From: Corynebacterium guangdongense
GTDB taxonomy: Bacteria; Actinomycetota; Actinomycetes; Mycobacteriales; Mycobacteriaceae
Direction of reading: 5' to 3'
DNA: 64,000 nt
Assembly (NCBI RefSeq): GCF_030408915.1
Contig: NZ_CP047654.1
Span: 2,480,001 to 2,544,000 of the forward strand
Position numbers and translations under genes: made by a program. The notes beneath the pieces are model-generated. The model was not told the DNA's origin, ran no database searches, and saw only the letters and a program-made list of their open reading frames with translations. This document shows positions 21,269 through 30,514 of the stretch, in pieces. Positions within the stretch are counted from its first letter, which is position 1; each line of letters begins with the position of its first letter.

Positions 21269-21760
21269 ATGGAAGCCAATCTGCTTCTGCTGCTCGCCTC
21301 CGGGACGCTGATCGCCGCCGGTGTGTACCTGGTCCTGGACCGCGTCCTGACCCGCCTGCTGATGGGCATCCTGCTCATCGGCAACGGCGCCAACCTGCTC
21401 ATCCTGCAGGCCGGCGGCGGGTGGGGTTCCCCGCCGATCATGGGCCGCGACAGCGAGATCCACGGCGAGAACGTCGCCGACCCGCTGGCCCAGGCGATGA
21501 TCCTCACCGCGATCGTCATATCCATGGCGATGACCGCGTTCATCCTCGCCCTGATCTACCGCCAGTACCGCTACCGCACCGCCGACGTCATCGAGGACGA
21601 CGTGGAGGATGCGGCCATCGCCGCCCGCCCGGCCACCGCCGCCGCGGCCCCGGACCATGACGCCTCCGACGACCCGGAGACGGGCCGCCACACGAGCGAG
21701 GGCGACTCCTTCGGCCCCAAGTCCTTCGAGGAGCCGGTGAGGGGTGCGCACGATGAGTGA
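21269..21760 (+). CDS. mrpC: Mrp antiporter subunit C
   Basis: MrpC is a NuoK-like three-helix subunit. The 163-residue protein shows the helices LLLLLASGTLIAAGVYLVL, RLLMGILLIGNGANLLIL and AMILTAIVISMAMTAFILAL, with DPLAQAMILTAIVI as the family mark. The last 55 residues are a soluble acidic tail. It starts 2 bases after the mrpA stop and ends 8 bases inside mrpD. Confidence 0.94.
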   Translation: MEANLLLLLASGTLIAAGVYLVLDRVLTRLLMGILLIGNGANLLILQAGGGWGSPPIMGRDSEIHGENVADPLAQAMILTAIVISMAMTAFILALIYRQYRYRTADVIEDDVEDAAIAARPATAAAAPDHDASDDPETGRHTSEGDSFGPKSFEEPVRGAHDE

Positions 21761-23495
21761 GTTCTTCCGTCCGCTGGTCGATTTCCTGATCGACTACATG
21801 CCCTACCTGATTCCGCTGCCGATTCTTCTGCCCGCCCTGGCCGCGGCGGTGTCGCTGCTGCTCAGCCGCAAGCCGCACGCCCAGCGTGCCGTCGCCCTGA
21901 CGACGCTGGCCGCCCTGTCGGTGCTGGCTTTCCTCATGATCGTCGTCACCGACCTGGAGGGCATCCAGACCGTGCAGATCGGCGGCTGGGACGCCCCGAT
22001 CGGCATCACCCTGGTCGTCGACCGCCTGTCGACGGTCATGCTCTTCGTTTCCTCCATCGTGCTGTTCTGCGTCATGTGGTTCGCCATCGCACAGGGTATC
22101 CGCGACGGCGGCAAGGACGAGCCCGTCGCGGTGTTCCTGCCCAGCTACATGCTCCTGACCATGGGCGTGAACCTGTCCTTCCTGGCGGGCGACCTCTTCA
22201 ACCTCTACGTCGGCTTCGAGATCTTCCTCGTCGCCTCCTACGTGCTGCTCACGCTCGGCGCCTCGCCGGCGCGAGTGCGCGCGGGCATCAGCTACGTGAT
22301 GGTCTCGATGGTCTCCTCGATGGTCTTCCTCTTCGCCCTGGCCATGGTCTACGCCGCCGTGGGCACCGTGAACATGGCGCAGATCTCCATCCGCATGGAG
22401 GAGATCCCGGACGGCACCCGCGCCGCGATCTTCGGCACCCTGCTGGTCGCCTTCGGCATCAAGGCCGCGGTCGTCCCGCTGGACGCCTGGCTGCCGGACT
22501 CCTACCCCACCGCCCCCTCCCTGGTCACCGCGATCTTTGCGGGCCTGCTGACCAAGGTCGGCGTGTACTCGATCATCCGCATGCGCGCCACCGTCTTCAC
22601 CGACGGCGGCTTCGACGACCTCTTTCTCTGGGTCGGGCTGGCGACGATGATCGTCGGCATCCTCGGCGCGATGGCGCAGAACGACATCAAACGTCTGCTG
22701 TCCTTCACGCTGGTCAGCCACATCGGCTACATGATCTTCGGCATCGGCCTGGGCACCGCCCAGGGCCTGTCCGGCGCGATCTTCTACGCCGTGCACCACA
22801 TCCTCGTGCAGACCGCGCTCTTCCTGGTCGTCGGACTCATCGAGCGCCAGGCCGGCACCACCAGCCTGCGCCGTCTGGGTTCGCTGATGTACACCGCGCC
22901 GATCATCGCGGTGCTCTACTTCCTCCCGGCGATCAACCTCGGCGGCATTCCGCCCTTCTCCGGATTCATCGGCAAGATCATCCTGCTCGAGGGCGCCGCC
23001 AACCGCGGCGGCTGGCTGGCCTGGGTCGTCGTCGGCGGCGCCGTCGCGACCTCCCTGCTGACCCTCTACGTCATGGTCCTGGTCTGGTCGAAGGCCTTCT
23101 GGCGCGACCGCAAGGACGCCCCGGAAGGGGAACTGGTCAAGGCCCGGCCGGCGCCGCTGGCCGACGTCACCGACGTCGTCCACTACACCGAGCGCGAGGA
23201 GGTCGGGAAGATGCCCTTCGGCATGGTCGCCTCCACCGCGACGCTGGTCCTGATGAGCACCTCAATCACCTTCTTCGCCGGCCCGATCTCCGGCATCACC
23301 GACCGCGCCGCCGAGTCCGCGCAGGACAACTCGATCTACCGCACGGCCGTGCTCGGCACCGACTGGTCCAACCCGGGACGCACCCCCAACCAGCTCCGGC
23401 TGGACGACGGCGCCGACTCCCTCGAGCAGCGCGACCAGCCGCTGCCCCAGCCCGAACCGGTCATCTCCGACACCCCAGAAGTGGAGGCCGAGTAA
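21753..23495 (+). CDS. mrpD: Mrp antiporter subunit D
   Basis: The 580-residue NuoM/N-like subunit carries the proton-translocation motifs DLFNLYVGFEIFLVASYVLL, FGIKAAVVPLDAWLPDSYPTAPS and GLLTKVGVYSIIRM. The last 100 residues form a soluble, Pro/Glu-rich cytosolic tail. I chose ATG 21753 (MSEFFRPLVDF), which overlaps the mrpC end by 8 bases; a GTG three codons earlier is less likely. Confidence 0.94.
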   Translation: MSEFFRPLVDFLIDYMPYLIPLPILLPALAAAVSLLLSRKPHAQRAVALTTLAALSVLAFLMIVVTDLEGIQTVQIGGWDAPIGITLVVDRLSTVMLFVSSIVLFCVMWFAIAQGIRDGGKDEPVAVFLPSYMLLTMGVNLSFLAGDLFNLYVGFEIFLVASYVLLTLGASPARVRAGISYVMVSMVSSMVFLFALAMVYAAVGTVNMAQISIRMEEIPDGTRAAIFGTLLVAFGIKAAVVPLDAWLPDSYPTAPSLVTAIFAGLLTKVGVYSIIRMRATVFTDGGFDDLFLWVGLATMIVGILGAMAQNDIKRLLSFTLVSHIGYMIFGIGLGTAQGLSGAIFYAVHHILVQTALFLVVGLIERQAGTTSLRRLGSLMYTAPIIAVLYFLPAINLGGIPPFSGFIGKIILLEGAANRGGWLAWVVVGGAVATSLLTLYVMVLVWSKAFWRDRKDAPEGELVKARPAPLADVTDVVHYTEREEVGKMPFGMVASTATLVLMSTSITFFAGPISGITDRAAESAQDNSIYRTAVLGTDWSNPGRTPNQLRLDDGADSLEQRDQPLPQPEPVISDTPEVEAE

Positions 23496-24007
23496 TGCTG
23501 CAGGGTTTCCGGAACCGATTCCACTTTCCGTTCTTCGTGTGGATCATCCTCATGTGGACGCTCCTCATGGGCGAGATCTCCTGGGCGAACACCTTCGGTG
23601 GCGCCGCCGTCGCGCTGATCGTCATGCTCGCCCTCCCGCTGCCGGCGACGCCGACCAAGGGCATCCGGATCAGCTGGGGCAGGCTGCTCCTGTTCGGCCT
23701 CATCTGGCTGCGTGACCTTGCGGTCGCCTCGGTCAAGGTCGGCTGGCTGGCCATCCGCCCGCAGGAGCCCCCCAAGACGGCCATCCTCACCGTGCCGATG
23801 CGCGTGTCCAACGACCTCGTCCTCGCCTTCGCCACCGCCGCGTACAACCTGCAGCCCGGCGGCTCGGTCTCCGACATCGACATCGCCAACCGCCTGTGGA
23901 CCATCCACGTCCTCGACGCGGACGACGAGAGCGACATCAAACGCGAGATCGACAATGTCCTGACCCTGGAACGCCGCATGATCGACATCTTCGAAGGAGG
24001 CAAGTGA
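23495..24007 (+). CDS. mrpE: Mrp antiporter subunit E
   Basis: MrpE is the small subunit needed for complex assembly. The 170-residue protein begins MLQGFRNRFHFPFFVWIIL and has two membrane segments, then a cytosolic domain with MRVSNDLVLAFATAAYNLQPG matching the family's conserved ...LT-TPG-like strand region, and IHVLDADDESDIK. It overlaps mrpD by one base (TAATG). Confidence 0.92.
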   Translation: MLQGFRNRFHFPFFVWIILMWTLLMGEISWANTFGGAAVALIVMLALPLPATPTKGIRISWGRLLLFGLIWLRDLAVASVKVGWLAIRPQEPPKTAILTVPMRVSNDLVLAFATAAYNLQPGGSVSDIDIANRLWTIHVLDADDESDIKREIDNVLTLERRMIDIFEGGK

Positions 24008-24282
24008 TGCCCGACAACATCTACAACGGATTCCTCCTGGTCGCCGCGGTCTTCCTGGCGCTGGGATTCATCCTGCAGGTCTACCGCATCGCGGTCGGCC
24101 CCAACTCGCTGGACCGCATGATCGGCCTGGACGGTTTCACCGCCTCGCTGCAGTGCGCGCTGGCCATCTACATCTGCTGGACCCTGGACACTACGGTCAC
24201 CAGCGCGATGCTCGTGGTCGCGCTGCTCGGTTTCATCTCATCGATCGCCGTGGCCCGCTTCCGCAAGAGGGACGGTGCCTAA
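24007..24282 (+). CDS. mrpF: Mrp antiporter subunit F
   Basis: The 91-residue three-helix subunit has the family motif YRIAVGPNSLDRMIGLDGF. Its ATG overlaps the mrpE stop by one base (TGATG), and AAGGAGG lies 7 bases upstream inside mrpE. Confidence 0.94.
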   Translation: MPDNIYNGFLLVAAVFLALGFILQVYRIAVGPNSLDRMIGLDGFTASLQCALAIYICWTLDTTVTSAMLVVALLGFISSIAVARFRKRDGA

Positions 24283-24663
24283 ATGACCTGGTCACTGATA
24301 GCCGACATCGTGTCCCTGCTGCTCATCCTGCCGGGCGCGTTCTTCGTTCTCACCGCCGCCGTGGGCGTCATCCGCTTCAAGGGCACGATGGCGAAGGTCC
24401 ACGCGATCACCAAGCCGCAGACGACCGGCATCCTCATGCTCATGACCGGCACCATCATCCACATCGTCGCCGACGAGGATTTCTCCGTCGCCGAGCGCGG
24501 CGACGTGGGCATGATCGTCCTGCTCATCACCTTCGCGCTGATGACCAGCCCGGTCACCGCGCAGCGCCTCGGCCGCGTCTCCCGGCGCGAGGGCCTCTAC
24601 GGCCCCAGCGAGTACATGTCGCGCAACGACTCCCCCGCCGATCGCAGCATGCGCCGGCATTAG
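24283..24663 (+). CDS. mrpG: Mrp antiporter subunit G
   Basis: The 126-residue last subunit has three helices and the diagnostic FFVLTAAVGVIRFKGTMAKV, HAITKPQTTGI region and LLITFALMTSPVTAQRLGR. It begins directly after the mrpF stop with no gap. The operon is complete and its stop overlaps that of the convergent hydrolase gene. Mrp systems export Na+ in exchange for protons and support growth under alkali and salt stress. Confidence 0.94.
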   Translation: MTWSLIADIVSLLLILPGAFFVLTAAVGVIRFKGTMAKVHAITKPQTTGILMLMTGTIIHIVADEDFSVAERGDVGMIVLLITFALMTSPVTAQRLGRVSRREGLYGPSEYMSRNDSPADRSMRRH

Positions 24664-25235
24664 CGGTTCAGCTCCGCCACCAGGCGCGACGGATCATTCT
24701 CCCACCACGGGCCCGTCGCGTCCCCGATGTCGCGGAGCTCCCCGTCGCTGAGCCCGGCCAGGGTCCGCTCGGCCTGGCCGCGCGTGGCGGCGTCGGCAAG
24801 CACCAGCGTCGGCGCCCGGACCCCCGCCAGCTCCGCGGCCGGGTCCTCCTCGAGCCGCGCCAACGCCTCCTGCTTGTCGACGCCCCGTCGCCGCAGCAGG
24901 AACCCCGGCAGCACCTTCAGCGCCCGGCGGGCCGCCGCGACCCGTTTCTCGTCGGCGTGCAGCAGCGGCGAGACGAGCACCAGCCTGCCGATCCGGTGCG
25001 GCTGGCGCGCCGCCAGGCGAACGGCCACGGCCGCGCCCGTGCCGAACGCGATGACGTCGACGTCGCGCAGCTCGTGTTTGTCCAGCATGGACTCCACCGT
25101 GCGCAGCTGCCCGTCGAGGCTCTGCCCGGTGAGGTTGACCAACCAGGGGGTGATCTCGCCCGGCAGCGCGTTGACCAGCCCGGTCAGGCTGTCCGGCTGG
25201 CGGCCGGCGTCGGGAAGCAGGAGGAGGTTTCTCAC
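24660..25235 (-). CDS. Alpha/beta-hydrolase-fold protein with atypical nucleophile
   Basis: The 191-residue protein starts with GTG ([17 protein letters not shown]), overlapping the stop of the upstream ligase gene by three bases (GTGA), so the two are translationally coupled. [12 protein letters not shown] and the late [11 protein letters not shown] strand fit a small alpha/beta hydrolase. The nucleophile elbow reads [14 protein letters not shown]: Thr stands where Ser is expected in GxSxG. A late His candidate is not obvious (the end reads [17 protein letters not shown]). It may therefore be a non-hydrolytic relative or use Thr. The longer upstream reading overlaps the ligase gene and is rejected. 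Confidence 0.75.
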   Translation of the reverse strand: MRNLLLLPDAGRQPDSLTGLVNALPGEITPWLVNLTGQSLDGQLRTVESMLDKHELRDVDVIAFGTGAAVAVRLAARQPHRIGRLVLVSPLLHADEKRVAAARRALKVLPGFLLRRRGVDKQEALARLEEDPAAELAGVRAPTLVLADAATRGQAERTLAGLSDGELRDIGDATGPWWENDPSRLVAELNR

Positions 25236-26374
25236 AGGGGGCGCATCTCCACCATCTCGGCGCAGGTCGCGTCGACGACCTGCTTCCAGTCCCCGGTCAG
25301 GGTGTGCACGCGGCGCTGCCGGGTGTAGCCGGCGCCGCGCTCGACGATCTCGTCGATGAGCTTCAGCTCCGCCAGGCAGCCGAGCTCCTCGGCGAGGGGG
25401 CTGAGGACATCGACGAGCTCGCTGAGTTCCTGGGTGACCCACCGCTCCTCGGTGTCGCGGCTGGTGACGACCAGCGCCTCCATGCCGTATCGGGCGGCGC
25501 GCCACTTGTTTTCCGCGACGTGCCACGGCTGCAGGGTCGGCAGCTGCTCACCGCGGTCGATCATGCGGTCGTAGTGGACGACCAGGCAGTGCGTCAGGGC
25601 CACGACCGCGGAGAGCTCGCGCAGGTTGCTCGTCGCGTCGGCCACCCGGACCTCGATGGTTCCCCATTTCGCCGCCGGGCGGATGTCGAAGTGCATCGAC
25701 CCGGTGTGGCTGGTGACGCCGCTGGTGGCCTGGTCGTGCTGGAACTGCTCCCACTCGCGCCAGGACCCGAACTGGTACGGCAGACCCGCCGTGGGCAGCT
25801 GCTGGTAGAGCATCGTGCGGTTGGACGCGTACCCGGTGTCCACGCCCTCCCACGCCGGGGAGCAGGCGCTCAGGGCCAGCATGTGCGGGTACTTCGTCAT
25901 CAGCGCGTTGATGATCGGCCACACGCGATCCTCGTGGCTGATGCCGACGTGGACGTGGACGCCCCAGATCAGCATCTGCGAGCCCCAGTACTTCGTGCGG
26001 TTGATGATCTCCGCGTAGGTCATCTTCGGGCTGACCGGCTGCTCCCGCCAGTCCGAGAAGGGATGGCTTCCCGACGCCCACAGCTTCACCCCCAGCTCCT
26101 GCGCCCCCTCGCGCAGCGCCTCCACGCCACGTTCGAGCTCGTGGACGGCGTCCGGCACGCTGGTGTGCACCCCGGTGACCAGCTCCACGGTGTTCTGCAG
26201 GAACTCGCGCTCGAAGTGCAGCTCGGGATGCCTCGGCGCGACCAGGTCGATCAGCTCGACGGCCTTCGGCACGAGGTCTCGGCTCTCGGGATCGACAAGA
26301 CCGACCTCCCACTCGACGCCGATGGTCGGAGCGGGAGATCGGTTGAACTCGATGTGCGGTGCGGCATTGTTCAT
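25232..26374 (-). CDS. YbdK-type carboxylate-amine ligase (glutamate-cysteine ligase 2 family)
   Basis: The 380-residue protein belongs to the ATP-dependent GCS2 family. It begins [28 protein letters not shown] provides the metal-binding glutamates, [11 protein letters not shown] and [21 protein letters not shown] are family marks, and [20 protein letters not shown] is the C-terminal active-site strand. Members make gamma-glutamyl amides weakly in vitro; real substrates are mostly unknown. A TAGACT hexamer lies 10 bases before the ATG. The downstream alpha/beta-hydrolase gene overlaps its stop. Confidence 0.9.
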   Translation of the reverse strand: MNNAAPHIEFNRSPAPTIGVEWEVGLVDPESRDLVPKAVELIDLVAPRHPELHFEREFLQNTVELVTGVHTSVPDAVHELERGVEALREGAQELGVKLWASGSHPFSDWREQPVSPKMTYAEIINRTKYWGSQMLIWGVHVHVGISHEDRVWPIINALMTKYPHMLALSACSPAWEGVDTGYASNRTMLYQQLPTAGLPYQFGSWREWEQFQHDQATSGVTSHTGSMHFDIRPAAKWGTIEVRVADATSNLRELSAVVALTHCLVVHYDRMIDRGEQLPTLQPWHVAENKWRAARYGMEALVVTSRDTEERWVTQELSELVDVLSPLAEELGCLAELKLIDEIVERGAGYTRQRRVHTLTGDWKQVVDATCAEMVEMRPL

Positions 26375-26387
26375 GATGCCGCCGAGT

Positions 26388-27182
26388 CTACTGCCTGGGA
26401 GCCAGTTCGCCGATGAGTGCGAGGGTGACATTTCCGGGGCGGGCGGTGCCCTCCGGAAGCTGCTCGATGTTCGGCGCCGTGGTCGTCGGCACCTTGTAGG
26501 TGTCGGCGACCTGCTCGGCCAGTTCCTCGGCGGCCCGCTGGCCGACCTTGTCGCCCGGGTGGTAGAAGACGGTGGTCTCCGGCAGCGGGTTGTCCAGCTC
26601 CTGCTCCGGCAGGTTGCCGTGCTCGCCGACCTTGTAGCCGCGGTCGCGCAGGTCGTTGTAGGTCTCCTCGGCCAGGCCGGTGATGGTGGAGTTGTTGACC
26701 ACGTTGACGGTGACGTTCTTGACGTCGGCCTCGCTGATCCCGCCGCCGGCGGCACCGGCGCCCGCGCCCGCCGACGGCGCCGCGACGTTGCCGTTGTTCG
26801 GGGCGGCGGCCGGGCTGGTCGGCTGCTCCTGGGCCGCGGTGCCCTCGGCGTCGGCGGCGGCGGCCGGGTTGTCGGTGGCCTCCGCGCCCTCCGCGCCCTC
26901 CGAGCCCTCCGTGGCCGGGGCGCCTGCGGTCGTCGGATCCTGCGTCACGGTGCCGGCCTGTCCGTTCGCCGACTCGGACACGGTCTGGGAGGTGCCGGTG
27001 GCGGCGCGTTCGTCGTCGCCGCCCTGGGTGAAGGAGTACAGGGCCCACAGGCCGAAGAGCACGGCGACGGCGATCAGCACCATCGCCAGACCACGGAGCG
27101 GGAGTCCGGAGGCGCCGGAGCCGGTGGACGCGGCGCGGGAACCGTCCTGGTTGGCAGAAGTCTCATTATTCACATCAGTCAC
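26388..27182 (-). CDS. Membrane-anchored LytR_C-domain protein
   Basis: The 264-residue protein has a short N-terminus, one membrane helix ([21 protein letters not shown]), a low-complexity Ala/Glu/Thr/Pro linker and a C-terminal LytR_C domain ([20 protein letters not shown], then [20 protein letters not shown]). LytR_C domains accompany LCP enzymes that attach polymers to the cell wall, but this protein lacks the catalytic LCP domain. I chose GTG 27182 ([14 protein letters not shown]) because TACTGT lies 7 bases upstream, the leaderless spacing used elsewhere here; GTG at 27191 or 27173 cannot be excluded. Confidence 0.85.
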   Translation of the reverse strand: MTDVNNETSANQDGSRAASTGSGASGLPLRGLAMVLIAVAVLFGLWALYSFTQGGDDERAATGTSQTVSESANGQAGTVTQDPTTAGAPATEGSEGAEGAEATDNPAAAADAEGTAAQEQPTSPAAAPNNGNVAAPSAGAGAGAAGGGISEADVKNVTVNVVNNSTITGLAEETYNDLRDRGYKVGEHGNLPEQELDNPLPETTVFYHPGDKVGQRAAEELAEQVADTYKVPTTTAPNIEQLPEGTARPGNVTLALIGELAPRQ

Positions 27183-27332
27183 AATGGCCACAGTAGTGGG
27201 CCGGAGGGGATTTCGGGGCGTTTGGGGAGTGGCGCGCCACAAATCCGTGGGTGAAAAACCCCGGGTCAGTCCTTTCCTCTCCCCAAAACCGAGGGTCAGC
27301 ACTGACCCGGGGGTTGTGACCCGCGGTTTTAC

Positions 27333-27566
27333 CTACGAACCCCGTTCCTCCGCCCGGCGGTGGCGCAGGCGTCGCAGCCTGGCGGTCATGGACGGATACT
27401 CCGCCATGGCGGCGGGGACGTCGATGAGCATGTTGAGACGCTGGTAGTAGCGGGCGGGACTGATGCCGAGCTCGGCACGGATGGCCTCATCCTTGCGTCC
27501 GCCGGCGCGCATGCCCCGCTCCTCGAAGGCGAGGATACGGGCGTCGTTTTCCGTCAGGTCCTGCAT
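27333..27566 (-). CDS. DUF3263 small helix-turn-helix-like protein
   Basis: The 77-residue protein starts MQDLTENDARILAFEERGMR and contains KDEAIRAELGISPARYYQRL, a helix-turn-helix-like segment; the C-terminus is Arg-rich. This matches the actinobacterial DUF3263 family, of unknown function and possibly DNA-binding. The start codon is only 15 bases from that of the divergent def gene, with overlapping -10-like elements between them. Confidence 0.85.
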   Translation of the reverse strand: MQDLTENDARILAFEERGMRAGGRKDEAIRAELGISPARYYQRLNMLIDVPAAMAEYPSMTARLRRLRHRRAEERGS

Positions 27567-27569
27567 GCT

Positions 27570-27578
27570 TAAACTATA
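27570..27578. promoter_or_regulatory. Overlapping divergent -10 elements for def and DUF3263 gene
   Basis: The plus strand reads TAAACT at 27570-27575, 6 bases before the def ATG; the minus strand reads TATAGT at 27578-27573, 6 bases before the DUF3263 ATG. Both transcripts would be leaderless and the two -10 boxes share three bases. Confidence 0.6.
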
Positions 27579-27581
27579 GGC

Positions 27582-28181
27582 ATGACTATTCGGCCCATCG
27601 TCATTCACGGCGACCCCGTCCTGCACAACCCGACCGAGCCGGTCACCGAGTCACCGGCGGAGCTCGCGGAACTGATCGCGGACATGCACGAGACCATGGA
27701 CGTCGCCAATGGCGTCGGCCTGGCGGCGAACCAGATCGGCGTCAACAAGCGCCTGTTCGTCTACAACTGCCCCGACATGGAGGGTCCGGACGGCACCGAG
27801 AAGCCGGACGGCGGCATGCGTCGCGGCACCGTGATCAACCCGGTGCTCGAGACCTCCGAGATCCCGAAGACGATGCCGGACGAGGAGCTCGACCAGGAGG
27901 CCTGCCTCTCGGTTCCGGGCGAGTCCTTCCCGACCGGCCGCGCCGACTGGGCGAAGGTCACCGGCACCGACGAGAACGGTGACCGGGTCGAGATTGAGGG
28001 CTACGGCTTCTTCGCCCGCTGCCTGCAGCATGAGGTCGGCCACCTCGACGGCTTCCTGTACACCGACACCCTCATCGGCCGGAACAAGCGCGCCGCCAAG
28101 AAGATGGTGAAGCAGAACGGGTGGGACCAGCCGGGCCGCACCTGGATGCCGGGCGTCGACGACGATCCTTTCGGCCACTAG
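27582..28181 (+). CDS. def: Peptide deformylase
   Basis: Deformylase removes the N-formyl group from nascent proteins using a metal ion. All three motifs are present in the 199-residue protein: [22 protein letters not shown] (metal Cys) and [12 protein letters not shown] (HExxH). EACLS and HEVGH vary from EGCLS and HEFDH of E. coli; the second variant is normal in actinobacteria. It appears leaderless and its stop is directly followed by the ATG of a GNAT gene. Confidence 0.96.
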   Translation: MTIRPIVIHGDPVLHNPTEPVTESPAELAELIADMHETMDVANGVGLAANQIGVNKRLFVYNCPDMEGPDGTEKPDGGMRRGTVINPVLETSEIPKTMPDEELDQEACLSVPGESFPTGRADWAKVTGTDENGDRVEIEGYGFFARCLQHEVGHLDGFLYTDTLIGRNKRAAKKMVKQNGWDQPGRTWMPGVDDDPFGH

Positions 28182-29171
28182 ATGTCGCACATTTTCCGTT
28201 CCGACAAGGTGGCCGTCGGCGAACGCGTCGTGGTCCGCCGCCGGCTTCCCGAAGGTTTCTCCGACGTCATCGGACACGTCACCGCGCTGGATCCACTGAC
28301 GGTGCGGCCCCAGGAGGTCGGCGGCTTCCCCTCCGCACTGGACGTGGTGGTGATTCCGGAGGAGCAGGTCCACATCGTCAAGAAGCTCTCGCCGCGCATG
28401 GTCCGCAACTCCGACATCCGCCACGTCGAGACCGCCTACGCGAAAGCCTTCCCGGGCATCGAACACACGTGGACGGCCGACGGCCAGTGGCTGATGCGGG
28501 CTGGCGACGGCGTCACCGAGCGCTCCAATTCCGCGACGCCGCTCGGCCGCTCCGCGGGTTTCGTCCCGGTTCCGCTCGAGGAGATCGAGGCTTTCTACGC
28601 ACGCCACGACCTCCCGGTCACGCTGCACATCCCGGAGCGCATCGGCAAGCCGGCCGAGCGCCTGGTCGAAGCCGGCGGCTGGGAGCTGGGCCCGGAAATC
28701 CTCACGATGGTCCGGCGCCTGGACGACCTCTCCTCGCTGCCGGGCGAGGGGGCGCTGACGTTCAGCGTCGACAAGCAGCCCGACGAGCAATGGCTCTCGA
28801 AGTACCACTTCCGCGGCCGGGCCCTGCCGGTGGAGGCGCTGAAGCTGCTGCGCGAGGACATCGACGGGACCATGGGCTTCGCCCAGCTGCGCACCGGGGA
28901 GGGCGAGACCGTCGCGATCACCCGCGCCACCCTGACGGAGTCCGAGGACGGCGCCGTCTGGCTGGGCTACTCGGCGGTCGAGGTCGACGAGGCGCATCGA
29001 CGCCGGGGCCTCGGCACCCTCCTGGGCGCCAGCATCCTGCGCTGGGGCCGCGAGCTCGGCGCGGACAGTGCGTATCTGCAGGTCATATCGAGCAACACCG
29101 CCGGCATCGGACTCTACGAAAAGCTGGGCTTCATCGAGCAGCACCGGCACCGTTACGCGGTGAAAAAGTAG
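28182..29171 (+). CDS. GNAT-family N-acetyltransferase
   Basis: The 329-residue protein has an N-terminal region of about 170 residues (MSHIFRSDKVAVGERVVVRR) with a small beta-barrel-like start, and a C-terminal GNAT domain whose acetyl-CoA loop is EVDEAHRRRGLGTLLGASIL, ending NTAGIGLYEKLGFIEQHRHR. It begins on the base after the def stop, so it is co-translated with deformylase. A role in protein N-terminal acetylation is conceivable from context only. Confidence 0.88.
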   Translation: MSHIFRSDKVAVGERVVVRRRLPEGFSDVIGHVTALDPLTVRPQEVGGFPSALDVVVIPEEQVHIVKKLSPRMVRNSDIRHVETAYAKAFPGIEHTWTADGQWLMRAGDGVTERSNSATPLGRSAGFVPVPLEEIEAFYARHDLPVTLHIPERIGKPAERLVEAGGWELGPEILTMVRRLDDLSSLPGEGALTFSVDKQPDEQWLSKYHFRGRALPVEALKLLREDIDGTMGFAQLRTGEGETVAITRATLTESEDGAVWLGYSAVEVDEAHRRRGLGTLLGASILRWGRELGADSAYLQVISSNTAGIGLYEKLGFIEQHRHRYAVKK

Positions 29172-29195
29172 CGCCGGGGGCGTAGCCTGGGCGGT

Positions 29196-29621
29196 GTGAC
29201 ATACCGCACAAGCCCCTACATCGACTTCCCGGGCAACGCCGAGGAAGTCCTCACCTACTACCAGTCCCTCTTCGGCGGCGAGCTGGAAATCGCGAAGTAC
29301 GACGACATGGACGTCTCCCAGTTCCCCTTCACCCCTCCCCCGGGCATCGTCGCGCACGGTGACCTGCGCGGCCCGCACCTGAACATCAGTGGCGGCGACG
29401 ATTTCGGACCGGATCCCAAGTCCCTTGAGGAGCGTGGCCTGGCCATGTCCCTCTACGCGAACACCGCCGAGGAGGCCCGGGAGGTGATCACGAAGCTGAG
29501 CGACACCGGCGGGACCGTCGAGATGCCCTTCGAAAAGGCGCCGTGGGGCGGCTGGTTCGGCCAGGTGAAGGACCGCTTCGGCATGCTCTGGCAGATCTCG
29601 GCCGACCCGGGCAGCGCCTGA
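29196..29621 (+). CDS. VOC/PhnB-like glyoxalase-superfamily protein
   Basis: The 141-residue protein starts with GTG (VTYRTSPYIDFPGNAEEVL) and has the PhnB-like signature YYQSLFGGELEI, NISGGDDFGPDP and the closing APWGGWFGQVKDRFGMLWQI. These small metal-fold proteins are mostly of unknown function. It follows the GNAT gene by 24 bases and may be part of the same transcript. Confidence 0.88.
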   Translation: MTYRTSPYIDFPGNAEEVLTYYQSLFGGELEIAKYDDMDVSQFPFTPPPGIVAHGDLRGPHLNISGGDDFGPDPKSLEERGLAMSLYANTAEEAREVITKLSDTGGTVEMPFEKAPWGGWFGQVKDRFGMLWQISADPGSA

Positions 29622-29663
29622 CCGACCCCCGGGCTTGCGGGCGATCGCGCGGTGGCCACGCTG

Positions 29664-29669
29664 TACTGT
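29664..29669 (+). promoter_or_regulatory. Candidate -10 for leaderless xth
   Basis: TACTGT ends 7 bases before the ATG at 29677; no Shine-Dalgarno is visible. Confidence 0.45.
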
Positions 29670-29676
29670 GGTCATC

Positions 29677-30504
29677 ATGCGTATCGCCACCTGGAACGTG
29701 AACTCGGTCAGGACCCGCGCTGAGCGGATCGTCGACTTTCTCCACCGCCACGACATCGACGTCCTGGCGATGCAGGAGACGAAGGTCGCCGACGACAAGT
29801 TCCCCTACGCGGTCTTCGAGGCCGCCGGCTACGAGGTCGCCCACGTCGGCTTCCACCAGTGGAACGGCGTCGCCATCGTCTCCCGGGTGGGCCTGAGCAA
29901 CGTCTCCGACGCCTTCCCGCACCAGCCGAAGTTCGCCAAGGACGGCGATCCGGTGGACGAGGCCCGCGCCGTCGGCGCCACCTGCGGCGGGGTGCGCGTG
30001 TGGAGCCTGTACGTGCCCAACGGCCGGGACATCCTCGACCCGCACTACGACTACAAGCTCGACTTCCTCTACCAGCTCTCCGCCCACGTGCGCCGTGAAC
30101 TGGCGGCGGACCCGGCCCAGAAGCTGCTGGTCGTCGGCGACTTCAACGTCGCCCCCCGCGACGAGGACGTGTGGGACATCTCCATCTTCGAGGGCAAGAC
30201 CCACGTCACCGAACCCGAGCGCGCCGCCTTCCAGATGCTCGAGGAATCCGGCCTCACCGAAATCACCCGCCCGCTGACCGCAGAACGCTACACCTACTGG
30301 GACTACAAGTCCCTGCGGTTCCAGAAGGGCGAGGGCATGCGCATCGACTTCCAGCTCGCCTCCGCCCCGCTTGCCGACGCCGCCACCTCCGCCTTCGTCG
30401 ACGTCGAGGAGCGAGGCGGCAAGGGCGCCAGCGACCACGCCCCGGTGGTCGTGGAGTTCAACCTGGACGCGGCCGCCGCCCCCGCGTACGACGAAGTCCG
30501 CTGA
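29677..30504 (+). CDS. xth: Exodeoxyribonuclease III (AP endonuclease)
   Basis: The 275-residue enzyme of base-excision repair has the family motifs MRIATWNVNSVRTR, LAMQETKVADDKFP (metal Glu), YVPNGRD, VVGDFNVAPRDEDVW and the C-terminal ASDHAPVVVEF catalytic His. I chose MRIATWNV as start; the -10-like TACTGT lies 7 bases upstream. cls follows after 10 bases. Confidence 0.95.
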   Translation: MRIATWNVNSVRTRAERIVDFLHRHDIDVLAMQETKVADDKFPYAVFEAAGYEVAHVGFHQWNGVAIVSRVGLSNVSDAFPHQPKFAKDGDPVDEARAVGATCGGVRVWSLYVPNGRDILDPHYDYKLDFLYQLSAHVRRELAADPAQKLLVVGDFNVAPRDEDVWDISIFEGKTHVTEPERAAFQMLEESGLTEITRPLTAERYTYWDYKSLRFQKGEGMRIDFQLASAPLADAATSAFVDVEERGGKGASDHAPVVVEFNLDAAAAPAYDEVR

Positions 30505-30514
30505 CCCCACCCCC

